Shown piece by piece: positions 24,499 to 32,989 of a stretch of DNA of 64,000 bases. Every line of letters starts with the position of its first letter. The first letter of the stretch is position 1. A program made the translations under genes and the position numbers. Source of the DNA: Arthrobacter sp. GTDB taxonomy: Bacteria; Actinomycetota; Actinomycetes; Actinomycetales; Micrococcaceae. The stretch covers positions 248,001 through 312,000 of the forward strand of contig JAITLQ010000007.1 in assembly GCA_031277795.1 (NCBI GenBank). Reading direction: 5' to 3'. The notes beneath the pieces were generated by a model. That model was not told the origin of the DNA, did no database searches, and worked only from the letters and a program-made list of their open reading frames with translations.

Positions 24499-26157
24499 AT
24501 GGCGAGAAGAGATCAAGGGTGGCGCGTCTCGAGGCAACCGTGGGTGTCGTTTGCCGTGACCGTGCTCCTCGGTGCCGCGTCCGTGGTCCTCAGGGCCTCA
24601 TTCGCGGGCCTTGGCACGATGTGGGCGTCAGGTTCCCTCGGCGGCAGCGACGCCGTGGCCTCTCTCGAACTGCTCAACACGGCGCTTCCGGCGCTCATGG
24701 CGGCCGCCGCCGGGTGGTGCACGTTCACCGTGGTGCGCGAGGGCGTGGGAACGCGTCGTCGTCGCCGCTGGGACCGGGCCCTGAGCCTCGCCTCCGGCCG
24801 CGCCGCCTCGGTCGCGGTGGACGCCGCCTTGATCCCGTTGGGCACGGCGCGGCAGCAGAGCGATGTCGCGCGGTGGCAGGCCGAGGCGCTGCTCAGCGTT
24901 GACGCGGCGGGTGAGGCGCGGGAGCTGGTGCGGGCTGCACCGGAGTCGGGGCGCGCTGGGACCCATGGCGAGGTGGCTTCGCTCGTGAGGATCCTCGGGA
25001 CGGAGACCAGCGCGCTGCTCGAGCTGGGGCGGGCGTGGGCGCGCGTGGGGTCCTCCGGGCCGGCAGAGCTTGGGCCCTTCCCCGAGGACATCCCCACACC
25101 TGCGCAGGCCGCGTTCGCAGCGCACGGCGCAGCGGACGGGGCGGCCGCGGTCGCCGCCTCGGAGGACGCCGGGTTGGTGTCCGACGAGCGCTGGCCCCGG
25201 ACGCTGGCCGGGCTGGAGCTTGCCCTCGCCCGCGAGGCACGGACCGCCTTCGCCGATCCCTTGGCCCGCTCGCTCGACCCTGGCTGGAGGGCGGAGGGGA
25301 TGCTGGAGCAACTGCGGGTGGGGGCCGCGACCGCCGAGCGGCTGCCCCGCCCCGCCGCGCGGGCCCAGGCCCGCGCGGCCCTTCTTGCCCAGGTCCGGGA
25401 GGGCCGCGCCCGGGCGCTGGCCGTCCTGGAGACCGCCGGCGGCCCGGCGGAGTTGAGGGAGGCAACGACCGAGGCGCCCATGGCGGTGGCGATCGCTCAC
25501 GACCGGGTGCGGGAGAACGTGCGAAGGGCCAAGCGCGGACAGGACGCCGAGCCGCGCGTGGATCAGAGCATGCCCGAGTTTGTCTATGCCATCACGATGC
25601 TCACGAGCCTCCTCGTCATGGTGCCGGCTGGGTTCCTCGGGATCGCGTTCTCCGAAGGGCTGCGGCGGGCGGGCATCGAGCTGCTCGGGCCTCGCAACGG
25701 GCCGTGGGCTGGCGCGCTGCTGGGTGCGCTCCTGGCCGTGGCCACCGTCGCGATCGTGTGGGCGGTCTTCACGTGGCGAGAAGGCGGCCGCTTGGCGGAT
25801 CGGGAGCTCTTGGCCCGCCGCCGCGACGAGATCGCGGCCCTCGGTCAGCGGCTGGGGCGCTGGGGGCTGAGCGCCGACGATGTGGAGCTCGCGGCCCTGC
25901 CCACACCCGCCTCGCCGCAGCCGGGGGAGCGGGGCGAGGCGGAGGGGCTGGAGCGGCTCGCGGCATGGTTTGGGCTCGAGCAGGTCCACCTGCTTCGCCG
26001 CGTGGCAGCCCTCGACCACCTCCCCGGTGCCGACCTCGTGGGAGAGGAACCGGGTGCCGAGCTGAGCGAGGTGCGGGACCGCCTCGACATCCTCGAGGAG
26101 ATCGCAGAAGCCAGGCTCGGGTTGCGGCTGCGCCAAGGTGTCGCCGCCCGGTCGTGA
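24499..26157 (+). CDS. hypothetical membrane protein
   Basis: A 552-residue protein I do not recognise. It has two N-terminal hydrophobic segments (about 15-35 and 50-75), a long cytoplasmic Ala/Glu/Arg-rich helical region (about 85-350), two more hydrophobic segments (about 355-385 and 400-425) and a charged helical C-terminus. The soluble middle carries no enzyme motif. Codon use matches its neighbours. It separates prs from rplY, which are adjacent in many relatives, so it is probably an insertion in this lineage. No good ribosome site precedes ATG 24499. Confidence 0.7.
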   Translation: MARRDQGWRVSRQPWVSFAVTVLLGAASVVLRASFAGLGTMWASGSLGGSDAVASLELLNTALPALMAAAAGWCTFTVVREGVGTRRRRRWDRALSLASGRAASVAVDAALIPLGTARQQSDVARWQAEALLSVDAAGEARELVRAAPESGRAGTHGEVASLVRILGTETSALLELGRAWARVGSSGPAELGPFPEDIPTPAQAAFAAHGAADGAAAVAASEDAGLVSDERWPRTLAGLELALAREARTAFADPLARSLDPGWRAEGMLEQLRVGAATAERLPRPAARAQARAALLAQVREGRARALAVLETAGGPAELREATTEAPMAVAIAHDRVRENVRRAKRGQDAEPRVDQSMPEFVYAITMLTSLLVMVPAGFLGIAFSEGLRRAGIELLGPRNGPWAGALLGALLAVATVAIVWAVFTWREGGRLADRELLARRRDEIAALGQRLGRWGLSADDVELAALPTPASPQPGERGEAEGLERLAAWFGLEQVHLLRRVAALDHLPGADLVGEEPGAELSEVRDRLDILEEIAEARLGLRLRQGVAARS

Positions 26158-26186
26158 GTGCCGAGCACCGTTGTTCACCTCAGCGG

Positions 26187-26260
26187 CGCCTCCTCACCTC
26201 CGGCGGACTTTGTGCACCGTCCACGGGACGGTGCAGAAGCGCCGGGAGGGTGAGAAGGCG
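26187..26260. repeat. nested palindromic repeat (family A, copy 1)
   Basis: Inner hairpin: a perfect 10-bp stem TGCACCGTCC/GGACGGTGCA (26213-26222 with 26226-26235). Outer arms 26187-26205 and 26240-26260 pair imperfectly and contain CCTCACC and GGGTGAGAA. It aligns by eye over about 50 nt with the repeat at 37297-37362. The surrounding gap (26158-26459) has no gene. Confidence 0.6.
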
Positions 26261-26459
26261 GAAGGGGCCCCAGCGCACGACGACGCGTGCCGGCGTTGGG
26301 CGAGCGGCCCCGGTTTGTGCGTGCGCGTCCCGTGCGGCAGCCGCCGGCGGACGGGCGGCCGCCGGCCGCGCACACCGGGCACCGGTGGTGAGGCGCGCCG
26401 CGGCGGGCCGGCAACGTGAGCTGGACCACCCGCCGTCGTGCACCGGGCCGGGCCGCTGG

Positions 26460-26642
26460 TAGGCTAGTTAGCGTTGCCCAGGCGAGGGAGCACCATCCGT
26501 GGTGACTCCGTCATCGACGAGGGCCGTTAGCTTTCCCCGCGTCACGCGGGAGGCGGTGAGACGGAACCCAAGCCGAGCGTCTTAAGGGCCGATCTTCGAA
26601 TCCAACAACGGGTTCGATCTCATCGACCAAGGAGAAAAGCTC
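26460..26642 (+). promoter_or_regulatory. promoter and long structured leader of rplY
   Basis: TAGGCT at 26460-26465 is a likely -10, giving a leader of about 170 nt. The leader contains a perfect 6-bp hairpin CCCGCG/CGCGGG (26536-26550), a GAATCC/GGGTTC pair near 26597-26613, and AAGGAG just before the ATG. A leader of this length before a ribosomal protein gene may be an autoregulatory RNA structure; no known class was recognised. Confidence 0.4.
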
Positions 26643-27221
26643 ATGAGCGAGACTCAGAAGATCGCGGCAGAGACCCGCGACGATTTCGGTAAGGGCTCCG
26701 CCCGTCAGGCCCGCCGCGCCGGCAAGATCCCGGCCGTCATCTACGGCCACGGTGCCGATCCGATCCACGTGCTGCTGCCGGCCCGCGAGACCACCCTCGC
26801 CGTCCGCACCTCCAACGCCGTCCTCGACCTCGTGGTCGACGGCGAGGATCACATCGCCCTGGTCAAGGACATCCAGCGTCACCCGCTGCGCCAGACCGTT
26901 GACCACATGGACCTCCTGACCGTCAAGAAGGGCGAGAAGGTCCAGGTCGAGGTCAACGTGCACGTCGAGGGCGAGGTTGTCTCCGGCCTGGTGCTGACCC
27001 TCGAGCTGAACACCGTGCCGGTCCTGGCCGACGCGCTGAACCTGCCCGAGAACGTTGTCCTCAACGTCGCCGGTGCCGAGGCCGGCTCCATCTCCGCCTC
27101 CGCCCTGGTGCTGCCCGCCGGCGCCGAGCTCGAGCTGGATGCCGACGCCGTCGTGGCCGTCGTCGCCGAGCTCGCCGAGGAGGAGGCCGAGGAGGCCCCC
27201 GCCGCCGCCGAGGCCGAGTAA
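26643..27221 (+). CDS. rplY: 50S ribosomal protein L25/general stress protein Ctc
   Basis: A 192-residue long-form bL25 (CTC type). The N-terminal 5S rRNA-binding domain (about 1-95) has the family pattern RDDFGKGSARQARRAGKIPAVIYG, here cut to the first 20 residues for length: RDDFGKGSARQARRAGKIPA. The C-terminal TL5/Ctc domain (about 100-180) is followed by a Glu/Ala-rich acidic tail. It binds 5S rRNA in the large subunit and in Bacillus responds to stress. AAGGAG precedes the ATG. It is followed 9 nt later by pth, its usual partner. Confidence 0.96.
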   Translation: MSETQKIAAETRDDFGKGSARQARRAGKIPAVIYGHGADPIHVLLPARETTLAVRTSNAVLDLVVDGEDHIALVKDIQRHPLRQTVDHMDLLTVKKGEKVQVEVNVHVEGEVVSGLVLTLELNTVPVLADALNLPENVVLNVAGAEAGSISASALVLPAGAELELDADAVVAVVAELAEEEAEEAPAAAEAE

Positions 27222-27230
27222 GGATTCTCC

Positions 27231-27815
27231 TTGTCTCAGGACGTGTGGCTTGTGGTCGGGCTCGGTAACCCCGGGCCCGGCCACGCCGCGAACCGCCACA
27301 ACGTGGGCCAGATGGTCCTCGATGAGCTGGCCGTGCGCGTCGGGGGTCGCTTCAAGGCGACCCCCGGCCACCGTGCCCAGGTCCTGGAGGGCCGCCTCTC
27401 GATGGGTGGCCCCAAGGTGGTGCTGGCCAAGCCCACCTCCTACATGAACCTCTCGGGGGGACCCACCTCTTCCCTGAGCAAGTACTTCAATGTGCCGGCC
27501 GAGCGCGTCATCGCCGTGCACGACGAGGTGGACGTCGACTTCGACGCCGTGCGCGTGCGCACCGGCGGCAGTGAGAACGGCCACAACGGCCTGCGCGACA
27601 TGACCAAGGCGCTGGGCACCCGCGACTACCAGCGCGTGCGCGTGGGCGTGGGACGCCCGCCCGGCCGCCAGCAGACGGCCGACTACGTGCTCTCCAACTT
27701 CTCCTCGACCGAGCGCAAGACCCTTCCGTTTGTGCTCGACGCAGCGGCGGACGCCGTCGAGGCCATCGTCAACGACGGCCCAGCCGCCGCCGCTGATCGC
27801 ATCAACGCCCGTTAG
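27231..27815 (+). CDS. pth: peptidyl-tRNA hydrolase
   Basis: A 194-residue Pth that frees tRNA from peptidyl-tRNAs dropped by ribosomes. The catalytic-His motif NRHNVG (about 22-27), KPTSYMN (about 66-72), HDEVDV (about 98, usually HDELDV) and GGSENGHNGLRD (about 113) are present. The start is a rare TTG at 27231 with AAGGA about 8 nt upstream; no ATG or GTG fits the conserved N-terminus better. The gene is coupled to rplY and leads into sufS. Confidence 0.95.
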   Translation: MSQDVWLVVGLGNPGPGHAANRHNVGQMVLDELAVRVGGRFKATPGHRAQVLEGRLSMGGPKVVLAKPTSYMNLSGGPTSSLSKYFNVPAERVIAVHDEVDVDFDAVRVRTGGSENGHNGLRDMTKALGTRDYQRVRVGVGRPPGRQQTADYVLSNFSSTERKTLPFVLDAAADAVEAIVNDGPAAAADRINAR

Positions 27816-27865
27816 CAGTTCACCGGCCCCGGTCCGGGGCCTCAAGAGTCGTTAAAGGATCTCCC

Positions 27866-29164
27866 GTGGCCGTGTCCGATCTTCCCCCGCTCGACGACAC
27901 CGAGGCCGCACGCCTGCGCGCCGACTTCCCCATCCTCGAGACGCGGATCGGGGACGCCCAGCTCGTCTATCTCGATTCCGGCGCCACCTCGCAGAAGCCG
28001 GAATGCGTCTGGGAAGCGGAGCAGCACTTCTACGAGACCGCCAACGCGGCGGTGCACCGCGGCGCCCACACGCTGGCCGTGGAGGCCACCGATCGCTTCG
28101 AGGACGCCCGCGCGGCCGTGGCCGGCTTCGTGGGGGCCGGGGAGCGCGAGATCGTGTGGACGGCCAACGCGACCGAGGCCCTCAACCTCATCGCCTACTC
28201 CTTCTCCAACGCCTCGCTCGGCGCCGGCGGCCCGGAGGCGCAGCCCTTCCGGCTGGGCCCGGGCGACGAGATCGTCGCGACCGGCATGGAGCACCACGCC
28301 AACCTCATCCCGTGGCAGGAGCTGGCGGCCCGCACGGGCGCCAGCTTCCGCTGGATCCCCCTCACACCGGACGCCCGCCTCGACCTCGAGGCCGCGGCGG
28401 ACATCGTCAACGCCAAGACCCGCATCCTCGCGTTCACGCACGTCTCGAACGTGCTCGGCACGGTCAACGACCCGGCCCCGCTCGTGGCGATGGCCAAGGC
28501 CGTGGGTGCCTTCACGGTGCTCGACGCCTGCCAGTCGGCGCCGCACCTGCCGCTGAACCTGCGTGCGCTCGACGTCGACTTTGCCGCCTTCTCCGGCCAC
28601 AAGATGCTCGGCCCCACGGGCATCGGCGCCCTCTACGGCCGCGCCGAGCTGCTCGACGCCATGCCGCCCTTCCTGTTTGGCGGCTCCATGATCACCACGG
28701 TGTCCATGGAGAAGGCCGAGTACCTCCCGGCCCCGCAGCGCTTCGAGGCCGGCACGCAGAAGATCGCGCAGGCCGTCGGCCTCGCCGCCGCGGTCGGCTA
28801 CCTCTCCGAGGTGGGCATGGACCGCGTGCGGGCGTGGGAGGAGCTGCTCGGTGAGCGCATGCTCACGGGGCTCTCCGACATCCCCGGCGTGCGCCTCCTC
28901 GGCCCCGCCGCGGATTCCGGCGTGCAGCGCACCGGCACGGTGCCGTTCGCCGTGGAAGGCGTGCACCCGCACGACGTGGGCCAGTTCCTCGACTCCCGCG
29001 GCGTCGCGGTGCGCGTTGGCCACCATTGCGCCGAGCCGCTGCACCGCTTCCTTGGCGTCACGGCCTCGACCCGCGCCTCGGCCTATCTCTACAACACGAC
29101 CGCCGACGTCGACGCGCTGCTCCAGGCCGTCTCCGACGTCCGCGGCTTCTTTGGGGTGAAGTGA
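27866..29164 (+). CDS. sufS: SufS-type cysteine desulfurase
   Basis: A 432-residue group II cysteine desulfurase (PLP-dependent). The PLP lysine lies in FSGHKMLGPTGIGALYG (about residue 250), and the active-site cysteine in VRVGHHCAEPLHR (about residue 391), followed by TASTRASAYLYN. It takes sulfur from cysteine and passes it as persulfide to SufU for Fe-S cluster building. AAAGGA is about 7 nt before the GTG start. Its stop overlaps the sufU ATG by one base. The rest of the suf operon (sufBDC) is not in this window. Confidence 0.95.
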   Translation: MAVSDLPPLDDTEAARLRADFPILETRIGDAQLVYLDSGATSQKPECVWEAEQHFYETANAAVHRGAHTLAVEATDRFEDARAAVAGFVGAGEREIVWTANATEALNLIAYSFSNASLGAGGPEAQPFRLGPGDEIVATGMEHHANLIPWQELAARTGASFRWIPLTPDARLDLEAAADIVNAKTRILAFTHVSNVLGTVNDPAPLVAMAKAVGAFTVLDACQSAPHLPLNLRALDVDFAAFSGHKMLGPTGIGALYGRAELLDAMPPFLFGGSMITTVSMEKAEYLPAPQRFEAGTQKIAQAVGLAAAVGYLSEVGMDRVRAWEELLGERMLTGLSDIPGVRLLGPAADSGVQRTGTVPFAVEGVHPHDVGQFLDSRGVAVRVGHHCAEPLHRFLGVTASTRASAYLYNTTADVDALLQAVSDVRGFFGVK

Positions 29165-29625
29165 TGAATCCGCTCGAACAGCTCTACCAGGAGATCATCC
29201 TGGATCACTCCAAGCGCCGCGTCGGCGCCGCGAGCCTCGAGGGCGAGCCGGGCGCGGGCGAGGGGCAGTCGCACCAGCACAACCCGCTGTGCGGCGACGA
29301 CATCACCCTGCGCGCCCGCGTCTCCGCCGACGGCGTGATCGAGTCCCTCGCCTGGCAGGGGGACGGCTGCTCCATCTCCATGGCCTCCGCCTCCGTGCTC
29401 GCCGAGGGCCTGCGCGGGCACGCCGTGAGCGAGTTTGCCGAGGCGAACGAGACCTTTCACGAGCTCATGCGCTCCCGCGGCAAGCTGGCCGCCGACGAGG
29501 AGCTCGAGGAGCGCCTCGGTGACGCGGCGGCCTTCGCCGGCGTCTCCAAGTTCCCGGCCCGCGTGAAGTGCGCGCTCCTGAGCTGGGAGGCGGCCAAGGA
29601 CGCCATCGCGCGCGCCTCGGCCTGA
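29164..29625 (+). CDS. sufU: SufU-type Fe-S assembly sulfurtransferase
   Basis: A 153-residue IscU-fold protein of the SufU type. Zn/persulfide ligands are visible in NPLCGDDI (about 41), GDGCSIS (about 65) and FPARVKCALL (about 138). The insertion between the second and third cysteine is the mark of SufU rather than IscU scaffolds. It accepts persulfide from the adjacent SufS. The ATG overlaps the sufS stop (TGATG), so the two proteins are probably made in equal amounts. Confidence 0.94.
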   Translation: MNPLEQLYQEIILDHSKRRVGAASLEGEPGAGEGQSHQHNPLCGDDITLRARVSADGVIESLAWQGDGCSISMASASVLAEGLRGHAVSEFAEANETFHELMRSRGKLAADEELEERLGDAAAFAGVSKFPARVKCALLSWEAAKDAIARASA

Positions 29626-29747
29626 GCCGCCCTCCGGGTGTGCGCCGGCCTCCGGCCGCTGGCCGCCCGCCGGCCGGTCGCCGGCCTCCCTCATGCCGCC
29701 CGTCGGCCGGGCGCCGGGGAGCGGACCGGCGCCGCGGCGCCCTTCCT

Positions 29748-29802
29748 GCACGACGACGCGGGCCCACCTTTCGTGGCGAAAGGTGGGCCCGCGTCGTCGT
29801 GC
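29748..29802. terminator. 26-bp perfect bidirectional hairpin between sufU and adh
   Basis: Arms 29748-29773 and 29777-29802 are perfectly complementary with a 3-nt loop. The hairpin lies between convergent genes. The outer arm GCACGACGACGCG and the inner CCTTTCG/CGAAAGG are shared with the hairpin at 56825-56875, so this is also a repeat family. Confidence 0.85.
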
Positions 29803-29833
29803 GTTTCAAGGCCGGCGTGCCCGCCAGGCGGGA

Positions 29834-30877
29834 TCAGGCGTGCGGCACCACCACGGCGCGGCCGGAGAGCTCGCCCGCCTCGAGCTTGCGGTAGGCCTCG
29901 AGCGCGTTGTCCATGCTGAAGCGCTCGACGTCGGGGACGATCTGGCCGTTGCGGTACATCGCCGCGACGTCGTAGAGGTCGGAGACCGAGCCCCAGTAGG
30001 TGCTGTTCAGCGTCGACTCGTACGGCGTGCCGAAGAAGTTCCACTCCACCGTGCCGTTGGCGATGCCGACGATGACGATGCGCGAGCCGATCGCTGCGGC
30101 CCCCTTGGCCAGGTTCACGGTCGGTGCGACGCCCACGAAGTCGAACGCGGCGTCGACGCCGCGCCCGCCCGTGAGGGCGCGGATCGCCTCGAGCTGGCCC
30201 TCGCCACCCGGGACGGTGATGGCGCCGTTGGCCTCCGCGCGGGCCATCGCGTCCGGCTTGGTGTCGGTGGCGATGATCGTGGCGCCCGTGAGGGCCTTGA
30301 GGATCTGCACGGCGATCTGGCCGAGGCCGCCCAGCCCCACGACGAGCGCGAACTTGCCGCCGCCGGCCAGGTTCGGCAGGGCCTGCTTGATGGCGTGGTA
30401 CGGCGTGAGCGCGGCGTCGGAGAGCGGGGCGGCGTCGATCGGATCGGCGTCGCCGAGGGGGACAAGGTGGTTGGCCGGAACCACGACGTACTCGGCCATG
30501 CCGCCGTCGCGGCCCAGGCCCACGGCGAGGGCCGGGTTGGTGGCCGCGTTCTCGCAGTACGTGTCGAGACCCTGGGCGCACATGCGGCAGTGGCCGCAGC
30601 CCGTGGGGCCGTAGACGAGGTGGGCCGAGCCGATCTCGAGGCCCGTGACGCCCGGGCCGAGCTGCTCGACCCAGCCGGAGACCTCGTGGCCCAGGACGAA
30701 GCTGGGCTGCACGCTGCCGGGGGTCTCGGCCGAGAATTCGCTGTAGACGGCGACGTCGGAGTGGCAGGCACCGGAGCCGGCCACCTTCAGGAGCACCTCG
30801 CCGGGACCGGGGGTGGGGGTGGGGACCTCGGTCAGGACGGGGAAGGTGTTGAAGTTTTCGAAGACGACGGCGCGCAC
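29834..30877 (-). CDS. zinc-dependent alcohol dehydrogenase, NAD(P)-dependent
   Basis: A 347-residue medium-chain dehydrogenase. Catalytic zinc ligands are in GACHSD (about 40) and GHEVSG (about 64); the four structural-zinc cysteines are in CGHCRMCAQGLDTYC (about 95-109); the Rossmann motif is VVGLGGLGQ (about 178). It oxidises alcohols or reduces aldehydes; substrate unknown. The start is decided by the ribosome site: AGGAGG ends only one base before ATG 30883 but 7 nt before GTG 30877, so GTG is preferred. The longer frame beginning at 30973 would cover the operator-like palindrome upstream. Confidence 0.92.
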   Translation of the reverse strand: MRAVVFENFNTFPVLTEVPTPTPGPGEVLLKVAGSGACHSDVAVYSEFSAETPGSVQPSFVLGHEVSGWVEQLGPGVTGLEIGSAHLVYGPTGCGHCRMCAQGLDTYCENAATNPALAVGLGRDGGMAEYVVVPANHLVPLGDADPIDAAPLSDAALTPYHAIKQALPNLAGGGKFALVVGLGGLGQIAVQILKALTGATIIATDTKPDAMARAEANGAITVPGGEGQLEAIRALTGGRGVDAAFDFVGVAPTVNLAKGAAAIGSRIVIVGIANGTVEWNFFGTPYESTLNSTYWGSVSDLYDVAAMYRNGQIVPDVERFSMDNALEAYRKLEAGELSGRAVVVPHA

Positions 30878-30963
30878 GGCCATTCCTCCTACGGCGGCAA
30901 AGGGTCGGTCAGGCGTGATGTGCCTGGCCCTGAACCTCTTCAGGGTAGGCCCGTCCGGCCCGG

Positions 30964-30983
30964 TATGCAACATGTGTTGTATA
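30964..30983. promoter_or_regulatory. operator-like palindrome upstream of the alcohol dehydrogenase
   Basis: TATGCAACATGTGTTGTATA is an imperfect 20-bp palindrome with the perfect core CAACATGTGTTG. It is the most AT-rich spot in the region and lies about 90 nt before the adh start, where a repressor or activator could bind. The cognate regulator is not in the window. Confidence 0.45.
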
Positions 30984-31025
30984 TCCGGGGTGTGGCCGGG
31001 GGAACGGGTGCCGGGGTGCGGGAGG

Positions 31026-32357
31026 CTAGCCCCGGCTGGCCTCGGCGCCCGCGGCGCTCAGCGCCTGCGCCTTGTAGCGGCGGTTGGCCGGGGCCAGCCA
31101 CGCCGCGGCGATGAGCGCGGCGAGCACGGAGGCCACGAGGATCGCGATCTTCGCGTGGTCGTTGTGCGCGCTGGCCTCCCCGTAGCTAAGCTCGGCCACG
31201 AGCAGGGCCACCGTGAAGCCGATGCCGCCCAGGATGCCCACGCCCAGCAGCTCGCCCCACTTGATGCGCGGATCGAGCTCGGCGAACGGCGTGCGCGTCA
31301 CGAGCCAGGTGGCGGCCAGGATGCCGAGCGGCTTGCCGAGGACCAGCCCGGCCACGATGCCCCAAACCACGGGGTCCCCGGCGGCCGACTTGAAGCCCTC
31401 GAGGCCGCCCAGCGCCACGCCGGCCGAGAAGAACGCGAACAGCGGGACGCAGAAGCCGGCCGAAACGGGGCCGATGCGGTGATCGAGGGTCTGCGCGAGG
31501 GCGTCGCCCTGCTCGCCGCGTCGGCGCTTGGCCGGCACGAGGAAGCCGAGCACGACGCCGGCGATCGTCGCGTGGATGCCCGACTCGTAGACGCACACCC
31601 AGGTGATGAAGCCGAGCGGGAGCAGGATGAGCCACGGCGCCCAGCGGTGGGCGCGGAAGAAGTCGGGGGCCAGCTGCACCAGGAGCCCGAAGGCGGCCGC
31701 CGGCACGAGGGCCAGGAGCAGCCACAACGGCGCGAGGTCGTTGGCGTAGAAGATGGCGATGATCACGATCGCGATGAGGTCATCCACCACGGCGAGCGTG
31801 AGCAGGAAGAGGCGCAGCGGGCTCGGCAACCACTTGCCGACCACCGCGAGGATCGCCACGGCGAAGGCGATGTCGGTGGCCGTGGGGATGGCCCAGCCGC
31901 GCAGGGTGTCCGCGTGGGCGCCGGCGTTGATCGCCACGAAGATGAGGGCGGGCACGGCGACGCCGCCGAAGGCCGCCGCGACGGGGGTGAGGGCCTTGCG
32001 CGGGCTGCGCAGCTCGCCCACGACGATCTCCTCCTTGAGCTCCACGCCCACGATGAAGAAGAACACGGCGAGCAGGCCGTCGGCGGCCCAATGGCCAAGC
32101 GAGAGGTCGATCGTGGTGAAGCCGAGCGGGAGCGCCAGGTGCAGATCGCGCAGGTCGAAGTAGGCAGCCGCGGCCGGCGTGTTGGCCCACACGATCGCGA
32201 TGACGGCGCCCAGGATCAGGAGCAGGCCGCCGGAGGACTCGGAGCGAAGGAAGGAACCGAGGCGGTGGGCCAGGCCCGTACGACCGGGGTGGGGATCGGG
32301 TCGCGGGTCGAGGCGGGCGACGTCGTCGTAGGGGTGGTGCGGCGAGCTGTGGGTCAT
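31026..32357 (-). CDS. nhaA: Na+/H+ antiporter NhaA
   Basis: A 443-residue antiporter with about 12 TM helices. The family's ion-binding aspartate pair is in VVDDLIAI, and TATDIAFA, WADGLLAVFFF-like (here AADGLLAVFFF), GVELKEE and GGIGFTVALL are other NhaA signatures. The His-rich N-terminal extension of about 30 residues and charged C-terminus are cytoplasmic. It exchanges sodium for protons to hold pH and salt balance. It is not closely coupled to adh, being 149 nt upstream of it. Confidence 0.95.
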   Translation of the reverse strand: MTHSSPHHPYDDVARLDPRPDPHPGRTGLAHRLGSFLRSESSGGLLLILGAVIAIVWANTPAAAAYFDLRDLHLALPLGFTTIDLSLGHWAADGLLAVFFFIVGVELKEEIVVGELRSPRKALTPVAAAFGGVAVPALIFVAINAGAHADTLRGWAIPTATDIAFAVAILAVVGKWLPSPLRLFLLTLAVVDDLIAIVIIAIFYANDLAPLWLLLALVPAAAFGLLVQLAPDFFRAHRWAPWLILLPLGFITWVCVYESGIHATIAGVVLGFLVPAKRRRGEQGDALAQTLDHRIGPVSAGFCVPLFAFFSAGVALGGLEGFKSAAGDPVVWGIVAGLVLGKPLGILAATWLVTRTPFAELDPRIKWGELLGVGILGGIGFTVALLVAELSYGEASAHNDHAKIAILVASVLAALIAAAWLAPANRRYKAQALSAAGAEASRG

Positions 32358-32429
32358 GCGGCGGCCTCCTTCAAGGCACGACGGGGCTGGGACTCGCAGA
32401 CCAGACTTCCCTGCACACCTGGAACCACT

Positions 32430-32864
32430 CTAGCGCTCCGGCGTCCCCGCCGCTCCCGGCGTCCCCGCCGTTCCCGGCGTTCCCGCGATTGCTGCGGCGG
32501 AGCGGCGGCGGAGGGCGAGCCAGGCGGCGGCCCCCAGTGCCGCCCCGAGCGTGTTGGCCAGCAGGTCCCGCGGATCGGCCACGCGGTCCGGGAGGAACAC
32601 TCCCTGGAAGCACTCGATGAAGCTCGTGCAGACGGCCCCGGCCACCACGGAGGCGCCCCACGATCCCAGCCACGAGGCGGCCACGGCGCCGACCGGCACG
32701 AAGAGGGCGATGTTGGCGCAGAACTCCAGCACGGCGACGTCGAGCCATCCGGGCAGGCCGGCCGCGTGCCAGCCGGCGAGCAGGTCCTCGAGACCGCCGG
32801 GACGGTTCGGATCCCCGGGTTGCGGCCCCAGCGTCAGCAGCCCCACGAGGACGGCGACGATCAC
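32430..32864 (-). CDS. VanZ family membrane protein
   Basis: A 144-residue protein with four hydrophobic segments and the VanZ-like pattern: TM1 followed by LGPQP, the ANIALFVPVG segment, FIECFQGVF (usually E-x2-Q) and RVADPRDLLANTLGAALG. VanZ confers low-level teicoplanin resistance in enterococci, but lone VanZ-like genes are common in actinobacteria and usually uncharacterised; there is no van operon here. The start is uncertain: GTG 32864 is the first usable codon after the hairpin at 32930-32969, and no ribosome site or -10 is convincing. The C-terminal 20 residues are a Gly/Thr/Pro repeat. Confidence 0.75.
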   Translation of the reverse strand: MIVAVLVGLLTLGPQPGDPNRPGGLEDLLAGWHAAGLPGWLDVAVLEFCANIALFVPVGAVAASWLGSWGASVVAGAVCTSFIECFQGVFLPDRVADPRDLLANTLGAALGAAAWLALRRRSAAAIAGTPGTAGTPGAAGTPER

Positions 32865-32929
32865 CGTGGCGAGGACCCGCGCGGTGGTGACCGCCGCGCC
32901 GTCGTGCGTTGTCCGCCCCGCAACGGGGA

Positions 32930-32969
32930 GTGCCCCGGGACCCCGCCCGTGGGCGGGGTCCCGGGGCAC
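32930..32969 (-). terminator. 19-bp perfect hairpin between DUF2505 and vanZ-like genes
   Basis: Arms 32930-32948 and 32951-32969 are exact complements. It sits 20 nt beyond the DUF2505 stop on the minus strand and should end that transcript, although no U-run follows. Confidence 0.75.
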
Positions 32970-32989
32970 GCCGGCGCGGCCTGGCTGGC

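Noticed and set aside
32430..32864. Glycopeptide resistance cluster because of the VanZ-like protein
   Set aside because: No vanHAX, vanS or vanR genes nearby; single VanZ-like genes are common and not evidence of resistance.
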